Positions 55,079 to 64,000 of a stretch of DNA of 64,000 nt are shown here, one piece after another. The stretch covers positions 1-64,000 of the forward strand of contig JAIDFQ010000006.1 of NCBI GenBank assembly GCA_029054245.1, in the 5' to 3' direction. The notes under the pieces were generated by a model. The model was not told the DNA's origin. It did not search any database and saw only the letters and a list, made by a program, of their open reading frames with translations. This DNA is from Lachnospiraceae bacterium. GTDB lineage: Bacteria; Bacillota; Clostridia; Lachnospirales; Lachnospiraceae. The position numbers and the translations under genes are program-made. How positions within the stretch are numbered: position 1 is the first letter of the stretch; each line of letters starts with the position of its first letter.

Positions 55079-56311
55079 TTACTTTATTATTTCGGTTACA
55101 CGAATGCCAAAACTTTCTTCAATTACTACAACCTCGCCCTTGGCTACAAATTTGCCATTTACAAGTACATCTATAGGTTCACCAGCTATTTTATCAAGTT
55201 CAATGATAGTACCTGGTGCGAAGTCCAATATTTCCGCTATGGATTTCTTAGTCCTGCCAAGTTCAACCGTAACTTCCAACGGTACGTCACGAATAAGACC
55301 AATGTTCTCCTGACCAGCAGCAGTGCCCATATTATTACTAAAACTCTGGAACTGTGCCGGCTGTATATTCATCTGCGGCATGCTTTGCATTGGCATTCCC
55401 ATCATCGGCATACCCTGCATAGGCATGCTCTGCATGGGCATTCCCATCTGCGGCATACTCTGCATGGGCATTCCCTGCATAGGCATGTTCTGCATGGGCA
55501 TTCCCATATTCATCTGACTCATATCAGGCTGTCCTGCGGGCATTTCCATTACTGGCGGTGCACTCGGCGCTGGTGCCGGTGCAGGAGCAGGTTCTGGCTC
55601 TGGCTGATTTAAGACAAAGCTTTCAAAAAGACCCTTTGCAAATTCAATAGGGTATAACTGCATAATTGTACTGTCTACTAAATCATCTATCTGCAGCCGG
55701 AAGGATATCTTAACAAAATTCCCTTCCAGGAAAGGGGCAATTTCTCCACCCTTTTTAAAATCATTTAAATCCACCAGACTTGCATCTGGGGGGCTGATAT
55801 CAATCATTTTGCCAAGCATGGTGGACATTGAGGTCGCCGCAGAACCCATCATCTGGTTCATCGCCTCCGAGATTGCGCTCAAGTGAAGTTCGCCGAGCTC
55901 TCCGTCTGTATTACTGCCGTCTCCACCCATCATTAAATCTGTTATGACCTTGACATCATGCTCTTTCAAAATCATGGTATTGGATCCGTCAAGTCCTGCC
56001 GTATAATTAATCTGAATAAAGACACAGGGACGTTCGTAAGCATCCACAACCATTTCCCAATTGGCAATCTGCACAATAGGCGTTGTGATATTAACCTTTC
56101 TGTTTACCAGCGAGTATAAGGTAGTCGCTGAAGATCCCATACTGATATTTGCAATTTCACCTATTGCATCTCTTTCATCCGGTGTAAGCAGGCTTTCATC
56201 TATCTGCACTGCGCTTGCCGACTCTTCTGATTCCTGTGCTGATGTGTCGCTAGACAGATCCATACCAGTAAGCAACGCATTTATTTCATCTTGTGACAGC
56301 ATTCCGTCCAT
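55079..56311 (-). CDS. fliY: Flagellar motor switch phosphatase FliY with Met-rich linker
   Basis: A 410-residue protein: an N-terminal segment, a CheC-like phosphatase domain (ERDAIGEIANISMGSSATTL, and LSAISEAMNQMMGSAATSM), a linker, and a C-terminal FliN domain (VTVELGRTKKSIAEILDFAP). The linker (about 245-320) is an unusual Ala/Pro stretch followed by about ten copies of MPMQ(S/G/N)MP-like units. It dephosphorylates CheY-P at the motor. It overlaps the fliM gene region closely (three bases between). Confidence 0.95.
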   Translation of the reverse strand: MDGMLSQDEINALLTGMDLSSDTSAQESEESASAVQIDESLLTPDERDAIGEIANISMGSSATTLYSLVNRKVNITTPIVQIANWEMVVDAYERPCVFIQINYTAGLDGSNTMILKEHDVKVITDLMMGGDGSNTDGELGELHLSAISEAMNQMMGSAATSMSTMLGKMIDISPPDASLVDLNDFKKGGEIAPFLEGNFVKISFRLQIDDLVDSTIMQLYPIEFAKGLFESFVLNQPEPEPAPAPAPAPSAPPVMEMPAGQPDMSQMNMGMPMQNMPMQGMPMQSMPQMGMPMQSMPMQGMPMMGMPMQSMPQMNIQPAQFQSFSNNMGTAAGQENIGLIRDVPLEVTVELGRTKKSIAEILDFAPGTIIELDKIAGEPIDVLVNGKFVAKGEVVVIEESFGIRVTEIIK

Positions 56312-56314
56312 TTC

Positions 56315-57295
56315 TTACTCCCCCTCTCTGATTATTGATGTTACCCGGACAGCATTATTTTCTTTGCTGGTTCCTGGAAGCGCAGTGAACTTTTTAATGT
56401 TACCTACATATACGTTCATTTCCGAATCCACTCTGGTATCCAGCCTGATGATATCTCCCACCTGCAGGTTCAGGAAATCATTTACTGCAACCTGACTTCT
56501 TCCTAGGACTGCTTTTACCGGCACATCTATTCTCTTAATGAGTGATTCTATATGTTCTTCATAGTCTACTGTATCATCTTTTTGCATCGTTGAGAACCAG
56601 TATTTGGTGTTCAGCTTATCCATCACATCTTCCAGTGTAAAATAAGGAAGACAGATATTCATAAGCCCTTCCACATCACCAATCTTGACGCTCATTGATA
56701 CAATTGCAATCATATCGCTAGGTGCAATCACCTGTGCAAACTGGGCATTGGTTTCAATCCTTTCCATCATCGGATTGATATCAATTACGTTTCTCCATGG
56801 TTCCCGCATCAGCTGCATACAGATTACAAGCAGCCTCTGTAAAATCGTCATTTCAATTTCCGAAAAATCCCTACTTTTTTCAAGCGGCGACCCCTGACCG
56901 CCAAGCATACGGTCAATCATCGCAAACCCCAGATTTGGCGATAACTCCATAATCACATTGCCGTTTAGAGGTTTAAAATCCACTATGCCAAGTATTACCG
57001 GATTAGAAAGCGCATTCGTAAATTCTGAGAAGGTAACCGTTTCAGAACTTGCCACCGTCACCTGAATATTCTTTCTTAAATAAACCGGCAGGTTGGTAGA
57101 AATCAACCTACCATAATGTTCATAAATAATTTCAAGGGTTCTTAGATGCTCTTTCGAGAACTTCGCAGGTCGCTTAAAATCATAATCCTTTACCTGCTTT
57201 TCCCCCGGCTCCTGCATCTGATCAACATCCAACTCGCCGCTGCTTAATGCCGCCAGCAAATTGTCTATCTCACTTTGAGATAATACCTCACCCAC
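56315..57295 (-). CDS. fliM: Flagellar motor switch protein FliM
   Basis: A 326-residue switch protein. The N-terminal LSQSEIDNLLAALSSGE binds CheY-P; the middle CheC-like domain and the C-terminal SpoA domain (VPVKAVLGRSQVAVNDFLNL) form the C-ring. The start is GTG (57293-57295) with AAGGAGG upstream. Confidence 0.96.
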   Translation of the reverse strand: MGEVLSQSEIDNLLAALSSGELDVDQMQEPGEKQVKDYDFKRPAKFSKEHLRTLEIIYEHYGRLISTNLPVYLRKNIQVTVASSETVTFSEFTNALSNPVILGIVDFKPLNGNVIMELSPNLGFAMIDRMLGGQGSPLEKSRDFSEIEMTILQRLLVICMQLMREPWRNVIDINPMMERIETNAQFAQVIAPSDMIAIVSMSVKIGDVEGLMNICLPYFTLEDVMDKLNTKYWFSTMQKDDTVDYEEHIESLIKRIDVPVKAVLGRSQVAVNDFLNLQVGDIIRLDTRVDSEMNVYVGNIKKFTALPGTSKENNAVRVTSIIREGE

Positions 57296-57357
57296 AGGTT
57301 TTCACCTCCTTCATTTCTGCCGCATTATTTTGTCAGCACATCTGCCTTATACGGCAT

Positions 57358-57894
57358 CTACTGATAGAGAGGGCTGATCAGAGTTACGTCATATATAAAG
57401 TCTGACTCAAAACGTTCCTGAATTTTATTTAAAATTTCGTCCTCCATCTGTTGGGCGTTGTTTTTCGCTTGATCCATTGTATACTGGCTCACCACCTCAT
57501 TAATCAGACCTTTAATCAAATCTTCTCTTGTTGACAAATCTGAATAGGTCTTATAATCTTTGTTCTTCGTATTCATGGACAGTGCCACGGAAATCAATGC
57601 ATAATGATCATTCGTATCAGCATTGCCTTCCTCGTCTGTAGTAGCAGTATCTTTTTTCAGCAGAATCCTCATTTCAGAAATCGTGTAAGTTTCTGTATCT
57701 GCCATAGATACCGTTTCTACTGCTTCTCCTTCCTCTCCTTTTCCCAAATCCAGACTAATTGCGGATGCAATATCCGTGACCAAATCCGCGGTCTTTTTGT
57801 TCGTGCCCATCACACTGACCATATTAATCGCAGTCAACACAATGTTCACGATGAGCAACGCCAATATGATGATCGAAATCAAATTTTTTTTCAT
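57358..57894 (-). CDS. fliL: Flagellar basal-body protein FliL
   Basis: A 178-residue protein with one N-terminal membrane helix (ISIIILALLIVNIVLTAINM) and a C-terminal FliL domain. FliL surrounds the stator and supports torque. It lies between fliM and motB as in relatives. Confidence 0.85.
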   Translation of the reverse strand: MKKNLISIIILALLIVNIVLTAINMVSVMGTNKKTADLVTDIASAISLDLGKGEEGEAVETVSMADTETYTISEMRILLKKDTATTDEEGNADTNDHYALISVALSMNTKNKDYKTYSDLSTREDLIKGLINEVVSQYTMDQAKNNAQQMEDEILNKIQERFESDFIYDVTLISPLYQ

Positions 57895-57919
57895 GATAAA
57901 TACAACCTTTCTTTATTAC

Positions 57920-58726
57920 TTAGTAGGAACTTAACGAATTATATATTTTTATTTCTACTCTCCTGTTTTTCGCTCTTCCTTCTTCTGTTGAATTATCCGC
58001 TATGGGAATATATTCACCTCTTCCGGAATGCTTAATTTTGCTCATATCCAAAGATGTATTGCTTTCCAGATAATAGAAAACCGATAATGCTCTTCCACTG
58101 CTTAATTCATCATTATTAGAATATTTGCTCCCCGACATCGGGACATTATCTGTATGTCCTTCAATCTCTATCGTTCCTTCACCAAATCTCTGAAGGATGA
58201 TTCCCAGTTGATTCATCAGCGGCAGCGCTTCTTCTTTGATTTCCACGCTTCCCGAATCAAACAGAAGGGCTCCGTTTAGTGTAAGCTGCACATACTGTGC
58301 CGTAAATTCTATGTCCACTTCTTTGTCTAAATTTTTTTCTTCCAAGGCTTCTTCTATTGCACCCGCAAGCTCTTCCGATTCCTGCAGTTTTGCCTCTTCC
58401 ATCATTTCCACTGCGGACTCTAATTCCTTAGGAATCGTGTTACCTTCCGCATCCCGCCCCGTACTATTGATGTAATCATCCAGCTCATTTAACTGACTCA
58501 CACCAAGACTGACCAAAATGCCATCACCAATTGCAGTTGCTCCTGCTTCAAAAATACTGAAGGTCTGATTAAAGGACGCTGCAATCAATTCAAACTTCTG
58601 GGCATCTATTGTTGACATAGAAAACAGCATAACATAGAAACACAAAAGCAGATTCATAAGATCCGCAAAGGTTGCTTGCCAGGCAGGGGCGCCTTTGGGA
58701 GGTTCTTCCGGTTTCTTTTTAGCCAT
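57920..58726 (-). CDS. motB: Flagellar stator protein MotB
   Basis: A 268-residue stator subunit with one membrane helix carrying the proton-binding Asp (ATFADLMNLLLCFYVMLFS) and a C-terminal OmpA/MotB peptidoglycan-binding domain (IEGHTDNVPMSG, GRALSVFYYLES). The ATG at 58726 has GGAGGTGAGGAG upstream. It overlaps motA by eight bases. Confidence 0.95.
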   Translation of the reverse strand: MAKKKPEEPPKGAPAWQATFADLMNLLLCFYVMLFSMSTIDAQKFELIAASFNQTFSIFEAGATAIGDGILVSLGVSQLNELDDYINSTGRDAEGNTIPKELESAVEMMEEAKLQESEELAGAIEEALEEKNLDKEVDIEFTAQYVQLTLNGALLFDSGSVEIKEEALPLMNQLGIILQRFGEGTIEIEGHTDNVPMSGSKYSNNDELSSGRALSVFYYLESNTSLDMSKIKHSGRGEYIPIADNSTEEGRAKNRRVEIKIYNSLSSY

Positions 58727-59510
58727 TCTCCTCACCTCCGTCATCCTGCGTCATACGATCACCCGGTGATAAGAACGACTTCAGCTTCTCTTCAATGACT
58801 CTTGGGTTTTCTCCTGCCTGTATAGAAAGAAGTCCCTCTATCATAATTTCCTTAATCATTATTTCATTTGCATTGTTCGCCTTCAGCTTTCCTGAAACCG
58901 GTATACAGATCCAGTTGGCAAGCAGGGAACCATACAAGGTCGTAATAAGTGCAACTGCCATGGAAGGACCGATGCTGGAAGGATCATCCATCTCATAAAG
59001 CATGTTAACAAGACCTATCAGGGTACCAATCATACCCCAGGCAGGTCCCATACTTCCCAAATCCTCCCAGAACCCTATTTTACTCTTATGTCTGTCTTCT
59101 GTACTAATCAGCTCTGTTTCCATGATTCCGCGTACAAGCTCCGGATCGGTACCATCAACAATGAGAAGAATTCCCTTCTTCATAAATTCATCATCCAGAT
59201 CGCTGGCTGCTTCCTCCAAGGAAAGGAGTCCTTCCTTTCTTGCAATATTTGACAAATCAATGATCTTCTGTATCATCGCCTTGACATCAGCTGTCGGAGT
59301 TTTAAAAATCAAAACGAAACTTTTAAGACCGCCTATGTATTCAGAAAGGCTTTTTGATAACATGACTGCAAAAAATGCCCCACCAAATGTAATAATGGCA
59401 GAAGCCGGATCTATATATCGGCCTATGTTTTCGATACCTGCATTCGTGAAGATTCCGAATACACACATAACTAGACAAAGTACTAATCCAATAATCGACG
59501 CTAAATCCAC
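58719..59510 (-). CDS. motA: Flagellar stator protein MotA
   Basis: A 263-residue stator subunit with four membrane helices and the MotA signature (GPAWGMIGTLIGLVNMLYEM). The GTG at 59510 is preferred, since AGGTGA is six bases upstream; a GTG at 59516 touches it. It is paired with motB. Confidence 0.95.
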   Translation of the reverse strand: MDLASIIGLVLCLVMCVFGIFTNAGIENIGRYIDPASAIITFGGAFFAVMLSKSLSEYIGGLKSFVLIFKTPTADVKAMIQKIIDLSNIARKEGLLSLEEAASDLDDEFMKKGILLIVDGTDPELVRGIMETELISTEDRHKSKIGFWEDLGSMGPAWGMIGTLIGLVNMLYEMDDPSSIGPSMAVALITTLYGSLLANWICIPVSGKLKANNANEIMIKEIMIEGLLSIQAGENPRVIEEKLKSFLSPGDRMTQDDGGEENG

Positions 59511-59530
59511 AACCACTCACCTTTTTTGCG

Positions 59531-59716
59531 TTAATCTGCAAAAATATCCTTTCTATACGATTTTACAAGATTTTTCACATCTTGTCTACTTTCTTTTACA
59601 ATTATTTTTCTTCCTGTTGTAAATGCAATTACTGTGTCTGGTGTTTCCTCCACCAGCTCTATCAAATCGGGATTAATCAGAACCTTCACCCCGTTAATTT
59701 TCGTCACCTCTATCAT
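59531..59716 (-). CDS. flbD: FlbD family flagellar protein (SwrD-like)
   Basis: A 61-residue protein (MIEVTKINGVKVLINPDLIE, PDTVIAFTTGRKIIV). In Bacillus SwrD raises motor power. It lies between flgE and motA as usual. Confidence 0.9.
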   Translation of the reverse strand: MIEVTKINGVKVLINPDLIELVEETPDTVIAFTTGRKIIVKESRQDVKNLVKSYRKDIFAD

Positions 59717-59809
59717 ACCACTTTACTCCTCTCACCGCCACTGCAATTTTTTCCAGTTATAAAGACGCGTAACTATGAAGCTGCAAGGCTGAGCTGTTAC
59801 CAGCACGCT

Positions 59810-59839
59810 AAAGGGAACCAGGAATGTCTGGTCCCCTTT
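59810..59839 (-). other. Hairpin in the flgE-flbD gap
   Basis: AAAGGGGACCAG and CTGGTTCCCTTT form a 12-base stem with a six-base loop on the minus strand, about 27 bases after the flgE stop. No clear T-run follows, so it may stabilise flgE mRNA or partly stop transcription inside the operon. Confidence 0.45.
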
Positions 59840-59866
59840 GGCTTATACATAGTTTATTTCTATTTA

Positions 59867-61315
59867 TTATCTCTTCAGATTGGTCAGTTCCTCAAGCAGC
59901 GTATCGGAAACTGTAATGATACGGCTGTTTGCCTGGAACCCTCTCTGGGTCGTAATCATTTCTGTAAATTCGGCTGACAGGTCAACGTTACTCATCTCCA
60001 GAACGCCTGATTCCATGCGTCCTCCGCCTGCAGTGATGTCATCACCGATACCATCGAAATCACCCGAGTTCAAAGTTGCCGAATAAAGGTTATCGCCTTC
60101 CTTGGCAAGACCTGAAGGATTCGCAAAGGTTGCTGTAGAAATCTGTCCAAGCAGCTTTCTCTGACCATTGTCATAAGAAGCATAAATCATTCCATCCTTC
60201 TGAACGGTAATGCCGCTCATCTCACCGATTGCACGACCTGAACCTTTTCCGCCGTCCACACCACGGACAGCGCTGATTGTTGATGTACCATTTTTATTAT
60301 AGTTATAGCATGCTGAAAAATCCAGTTCGACATCGGCTGGGAAGTTCGCAATTCCGCCAAAACTCAGCCTAATCGACTTATCTCCTGCTGTTCCTGCTAC
60401 TCCGCCAACATTTTCAAAGGTACCTTTTCCGCTTACAAAGTTCAAGGTGGCAGCATTGGTTACCGTTGTACCTGCACCGCCCGCTGCATCCGGGACTGTT
60501 ACTGATCCCGCATCTCCTGCATCGTTAGGATTTAACTTAACCAGATCTTTTACTGTAGTGCCTGCCGCAGCGCCTGTCACTTCACGATCCATAATAGATT
60601 TACCGTCAGAATCTTTTATATCGTCTAACTGCACATAGAACTGACCTGCATCCCCGTTAATCATGTGTACGCTCAACTTTACCGTATATACGTATCCTTG
60701 GTTATCATAAACCTCCAGATTCATTATTTTTCCAGATTCGCTGTTTACATCCGTATCATATTTATCCACAATACCGCTTATTGTTGCCTGCGTCGTTGCC
60801 TCCGGCGGATATGTCATATTTTCTTCCGTCATGATACGGAGCGGAGTCACTGTGTCTTTTTTAATATTACCCGGATCAGCAGGATCCACCTGCCATCCCA
60901 TTACATTGTAACCTGTACTGGTCATTGCAAGATTCCCCTGACCATCAATGTAGAAGGAACCATCCCTTGTAAAAAAGTTCTCTGAACCATTGCTTACGAC
61001 AAAGAACGCATCTCCGTTGATCATGATATCAAAGGGATCATTGGTACTCTGTGCTGAGCCCTGACCAGAAATTGCTGTCTTAATTGCCGCTGTCTTAGAA
61101 CCAAGACCAATCTGTCTTGCATTAATACCACCCACACCTGTGGTTGCATTGGCACCGGAAGCTGCCTGTGTCGTCTGATACATCAAATCACTGAATGTCA
61201 TAGACTGCGATTTGTATGCTGTTGTGTTTACATTGGCGATGTTGTTACCGATAACATCCATCCTTGTCTGGTGTGTTTTAAGCCCTGCCACACCAGAGAA
61301 TAATGATCTCATCAT
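59867..61315 (-). CDS. flgE: Flagellar hook protein FlgE
   Basis: A 482-residue hook subunit. The N-terminus MRSLFSGVAGLKTHQTRMDV and GNNIANVNTTAYKSQ, and the C-terminus SNVDLSAEFTEMITTQRGFQ, are the conserved rod/hook ends that form the axial coiled coil. The middle (about 120-400) is variable and Gly/Thr-rich. Confidence 0.95.
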   Translation of the reverse strand: MMRSLFSGVAGLKTHQTRMDVIGNNIANVNTTAYKSQSMTFSDLMYQTTQAASGANATTGVGGINARQIGLGSKTAAIKTAISGQGSAQSTNDPFDIMINGDAFFVVSNGSENFFTRDGSFYIDGQGNLAMTSTGYNVMGWQVDPADPGNIKKDTVTPLRIMTEENMTYPPEATTQATISGIVDKYDTDVNSESGKIMNLEVYDNQGYVYTVKLSVHMINGDAGQFYVQLDDIKDSDGKSIMDREVTGAAAGTTVKDLVKLNPNDAGDAGSVTVPDAAGGAGTTVTNAATLNFVSGKGTFENVGGVAGTAGDKSIRLSFGGIANFPADVELDFSACYNYNKNGTSTISAVRGVDGGKGSGRAIGEMSGITVQKDGMIYASYDNGQRKLLGQISTATFANPSGLAKEGDNLYSATLNSGDFDGIGDDITAGGGRMESGVLEMSNVDLSAEFTEMITTQRGFQANSRIITVSDTLLEELTNLKR

Positions 61316-61394
61316 AATGAAATGACCTCCTTAAGCTCATATGCCGTCTCATTCCTTCTGTCATTCAGGAATTTATAGCCTCCATAAGGTCCGG

Positions 61395-61793
61395 CTAAAT
61401 AATTACGGCTCCATCAATGTTTGTAAAAATATTTTCCGCTGCGTCTTTCTGATTCATGGCTGTCACTACCGTATTGTTCGGAATATTTACGATAAATGCC
61501 AACTGATCGACAAGTACCAGCGATTCTTTGATTCCTTTCATCTGCGCTCTCTGCGTACCTTCCTGCAAACGCTCCATCTGGCTGCTTGTAAGTTCAATGT
61601 TCCGATCTGCCAGCCTTCCTGCGGCATGCTTGGAAAATTTCACCTCTTCTACAGTCTTTTCCCGGCTGCTTTCCAGAATATCCAGAAATGACTTTCCTTC
61701 CGGGGTCTTATTTGATGCGGCGCTTTTATTCTGGTTCAGATACTGATCCTGTAACTGTTCAATTGAAAGGAACCCACTCTTTTGAATCTTCAT
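61395..61793 (-). CDS. TIGR02530-type flagellar operon protein
   Basis: A 132-residue protein with the core VKFSKHAAGRLADRNIELTS and ANIPNNTVVTAM-like end (FIVNIPNNTVVTAM). This family sits between flgD and flgE in Gram-positive operons; the function is unknown. The ATG at 61793 has AAAGGAGAGG upstream. Confidence 0.88.
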   Translation of the reverse strand: MKIQKSGFLSIEQLQDQYLNQNKSAASNKTPEGKSFLDILESSREKTVEEVKFSKHAAGRLADRNIELTSSQMERLQEGTQRAQMKGIKESLVLVDQLAFIVNIPNNTVVTAMNQKDAAENIFTNIDGAVII

Positions 61794-61839
61794 ATTCCTC
61801 TCCTTTCTGAGCAGCAACCATGCATCCTGCTTTTACTAT

Positions 61840-62571
61840 CTACTCCGTCGGTTCCGTAGGCTGTGTCGGTTCTTTAGACCCGCCGTCATCATCACCGGCT
61901 CCATCCGTATCAGGGTCTTTGTCGCCTTTGTTAGCTTCGTCGATTTCTACCAGTTCTGCCATCTTTGCAACATATTTCTGCAATTTTTCAATGTATTCAT
62001 CACTGATAAAGGACTGTTGATAAGCAGTCATTTCATTGAAGCCCTTCTGCAATGCATCCACGCTCTCTTTGTCAGCGATTGTAAGCCTCTCAACTCTTGG
62101 AAGTTTATCCATTGCTGTCACAAATGCCACTGCCAGATCAAATGCGTTTTGATAAGTCTGGTCAATGACTGCCGTCACATCATCTGCAGAGTACAAATTG
62201 CCTTCTATGGATACGTACGCTTTGCCATTTTCGTAGGTTACATACTGTACCAGACCTTGAAGCTGCTTGACATCTCCCATCTTATCGGTGGTCTCAACTG
62301 CAACCAGCTTGCCAACCATTGAGGACGCTCTGGTAAGCTCCATCGTTGCCGCCATGTTCTGCATCTGCTCCACCTGTGAGAAGGTTGCATACTGTGAAAT
62401 ATACTCCGTATTGGAAGTAGGCTCCAAGGGATCCTGATATTTCATCTGTGCCACCAAGAGCTGTAAGAATGCATCCTTATCCATTCCCGTCTTAGACGCC
62501 GCTTTTTTAACGGAACTTTCTGACTGGGTCTCTTCTATTACACCATCTTTAACTACTGCTGATACTGCCAT
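61840..62571 (-). CDS. flgD: Hook-cap protein FlgD with a surface-protein-like C-terminus
   Basis: A 243-residue protein. The first 85 residues are the conserved FlgD N-terminus (DAFLQLLVAQMKYQDPLEPT, QYATFSQVEQMQNM), followed by a small beta part. Residues about 145-220 are not the usual Ig-like domain but a helical module (LPRVERLTIADKESVDALQK, GFNEMTAYQQSFISDEYIEK) like repeats of Gram-positive surface proteins. The end is an acidic Pro/Thr tail. The ATG at 62571 has AAAGGAG upstream. Confidence 0.88.
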   Translation of the reverse strand: MAVSAVVKDGVIEETQSESSVKKAASKTGMDKDAFLQLLVAQMKYQDPLEPTSNTEYISQYATFSQVEQMQNMAATMELTRASSMVGKLVAVETTDKMGDVKQLQGLVQYVTYENGKAYVSIEGNLYSADDVTAVIDQTYQNAFDLAVAFVTAMDKLPRVERLTIADKESVDALQKGFNEMTAYQQSFISDEYIEKLQKYVAKMAELVEIDEANKGDKDPDTDGAGDDDGGSKEPTQPTEPTE

Positions 62572-62603
62572 ATTGACTCCTTTCTGCACCTTGTACTGAT
62601 GCT

Positions 62604-64000
62604 TTATGCGGTATAATCCACTGTGTTTCCATTGGCTTTCATCATTTTAGCTGCAAGAAGTTCTTCCTCATCTGCAGTATTCTCAAATGTGCCATCCAAT
62701 TCATTCAAGTTGATTCTTCTGGGAGATCTCCTATTCTGATTGTGAGAAGATGCATTTTCTTCTCTGCCCTGTCCCTGCCAGAGGTTACTTTCAAACCCGT
62801 GATTTTCAACAGTGACTTGAACCGCTTCCACTTTAATGCCTTGTTCCTTCAGGCTTTCCTGAAGTGTTGTTATCTGGCTCTCGATAGCTGCCTTTACAGT
62901 TTCATTCTGTACCTGGAACTGCGCTGTAATCTCGCCGCCTTTAGATGAAAGCTGGATATGTACGGTTCCAAGGCTTTCCGGATGCAGCTGCATTTCAAGC
63001 TGATCCATACCGGGTTTTAACTGAATCTTCATATAATCCATAATCTGATCCATAATTTCCCTGGTCTGTTCGCTGAAAACTGCTCCCGTCTGTTCAAAAG
63101 ATACTTCTGCTGTCTGCGCCCTGTTTTGGAGCAGCGCATCCATCTGCATATTGCCTGCCTGCAGCTTACCTTCTGACTCGTTCTTGCTGTTTTCATTTCC
63201 TTTTTGCTCATGCCCGCCGGCATATTCCTTTGTAGCATCTTCCTTTGATTCTGACGGTACGACTTCCACTTGACCTGTGACATTGCCCTTTTCATCAGTT
63301 GATAATTTAACGGTTTCATCTCCTGCCTTTACTTCTACTGTAATCTTAGGAGCTTCCTCTTTCACCGTCTTACCTGCCTGCAAATTATCGGCATCGTTTT
63401 CTGGGATTTCTTCTCCCATACCAACAGATCCCTTTGCACTATTTTGCAGTTCTTCAAGCAATGCTTTAAGTTCTTCCGGATTCATTCCAAGTTCCTCGGC
63501 AAGACCTGTCTTTACTTCCGCTGCCATATTAAGTACATTCTGCAGTTTTGCAAAGAGTGTTTCGTCTGTGAGCAGTACTGATACATCCTGCACACCTTGA
63601 AGCTCTAAGACAAGCTGTCTTAATTGAGAAGGATCAAAGAGCGAATATACCGAAAGACCAAGCATCTCCATCGCCTTTTCAACATCTTCCGGCGAAACCT
63701 CAAATTCTTCCGCAATCTCTTTGACAACTTCCCTTCCTGCTTCATCAAGCATCGTATTCTGCTCCTTAGTCATCCCATCTGCCTTGACTTCATCTGCCGG
63801 CTTTGCAGGTTCTTCCTTTGGTCTTATTTCTGCCTTGGAGCTCCTTACAGTATCCGCTGCAGAGGTCTTTTTTAAATCCTTCCCTGCCACAGCCTGATTT
63901 TGGCTGCCTGAACTGCCATTCTGGGTTCTGCTCATCACATCACCGAAGCTGCCCATCTGGGCTGTACCGCCTGTTCTAGTGAGATTTTTACCTCCGACAA
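62604..64000 (-). CDS. fliK: Flagellar hook-length control protein FliK, start beyond the window
   Basis: At least 464 residues, open to the right edge, with no convincing start in the window: the frame is open through 63957-64000 (GGKNLTRTGG), so the ATG at 63956 is internal. The middle is acidic and low-complexity. The C-terminal FliK domain has LKPGMDQLEMQLHPESLGTV and VHIQLSSKGGEITAQFQVQN. FliK measures hook length and triggers FlhB switching. Confidence 0.88.
   Translation of the reverse strand, partial: VGGKNLTRTGGTAQMGSFGDVMSRTQNGSSGSQNQAVAGKDLKKTSAADTVRSSKAEIRPKEEPAKPADEVKADGMTKEQNTMLDEAGREVVKEIAEEFEVSPEDVEKAMEMLGLSVYSLFDPSQLRQLVLELQGVQDVSVLLTDETLFAKLQNVLNMAAEVKTGLAEELGMNPEELKALLEELQNSAKGSVGMGEEIPENDADNLQAGKTVKEEAPKITVEVKAGDETVKLSTDEKGNVTGQVEVVPSESKEDATKEYAGGHEQKGNENSKNESEGKLQAGNMQMDALLQNRAQTAEVSFEQTGAVFSEQTREIMDQIMDYMKIQLKPGMDQLEMQLHPESLGTVHIQLSSKGGEITAQFQVQNETVKAAIESQITTLQESLKEQGIKVEAVQVTVENHGFESNLWQGQGREENASSHNQNRRSPRRINLNELDGTFENTADEEELLAAKMMKANGNTVDYTA

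Noticed and set aside
55385-55612. His-rich plus-strand frame (HRHTLHRHALHGHS pattern)
   Set aside because: It is the reverse strand of the FliY Met-rich repeats, not a gene.
1-64000. CRISPR array or rRNA genes
   Set aside because: No regularly spaced 20-40 base repeats and no rRNA sequence seen.

Overview
The window looks like the chromosome of a motile, spore-lineage Firmicute of the Lachnospiraceae (Clostridia). The evidence is a PolC-type replicase, the MEP isoprenoid genes ispG and dxr, Gram-positive flagellar and chemotaxis genes (fliY, cheC, cheD, flhF, flhG, flbD, FapA/DUF342 and DUF6115 proteins), strong AGGAGG ribosome-binding sites, and AT-rich intergenic DNA. No species can be named from the sequence alone.

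Positions 1-10390 are an accessory island that probably continues beyond the left edge. It opens with a KilA-N fragment, followed by a small minus-strand cluster (Nudix, HAD, Nudix, FMN reductase). Next come the remains of an integrative mobilizable element. These are a MobL-type relaxase that has lost its catalytic core, a hairpin array (candidate oriT), iteron-like repeats, a possible 68-nt structured RNA with its own promoter and terminator, divergent xis and repressor genes sharing an operator region, and a tyrosine integrase broken by one extra A in a poly-A tract. Beyond the integrase lies a decayed lantibiotic-immunity locus in the order F-E-(G missing)-R-K, in which every gene is damaged. 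A near-perfect tyrosine-recombinase core site at 10183-10206 lies between this block and the core chromosome.

Positions 10391-19450 hold housekeeping genes: ppdK, a membrane-anchored glycerophosphodiesterase, an MFS carrier, an ABC-F ATPase with one degenerate ATP site, a PHP-HAD fusion phosphatase and tRNA-Glu(CTC).

Positions 19449-36742 are a minus-strand core block. Transcription runs from right to left through rpsB-tsf, a polysaccharide deacetylase, bactofilin, pyrH-frr-uppS-cdsA-dxr-rseP, a PP2C phosphatase with a Ser/Thr kinase, ispG and polC. It links translation, isoprenoid and phospholipid supply, envelope signalling and replication.

Positions 36934-64000 are one long minus-strand flagellar and chemotaxis supercluster, from fliK (cut by the right edge) through flgD, flgE, motAB, fliL, fliM, fliY, cheY, fliOPQR, flhBA, flhF, flhG, a PilZ protein, cheB, cheA, cheW, cheC, cheD and fliA, to FapA and DUF6115 proteins and an MltG-like protein. 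The gene for CheR is not in the window. Notable oddities are a CheB without a receiver domain, a hook-cap protein FlgD with a surface-protein-like helical tail, a Met-rich linker in FliY, and an rpsB promoter whose -35 box sits in the loop of the preceding terminator.
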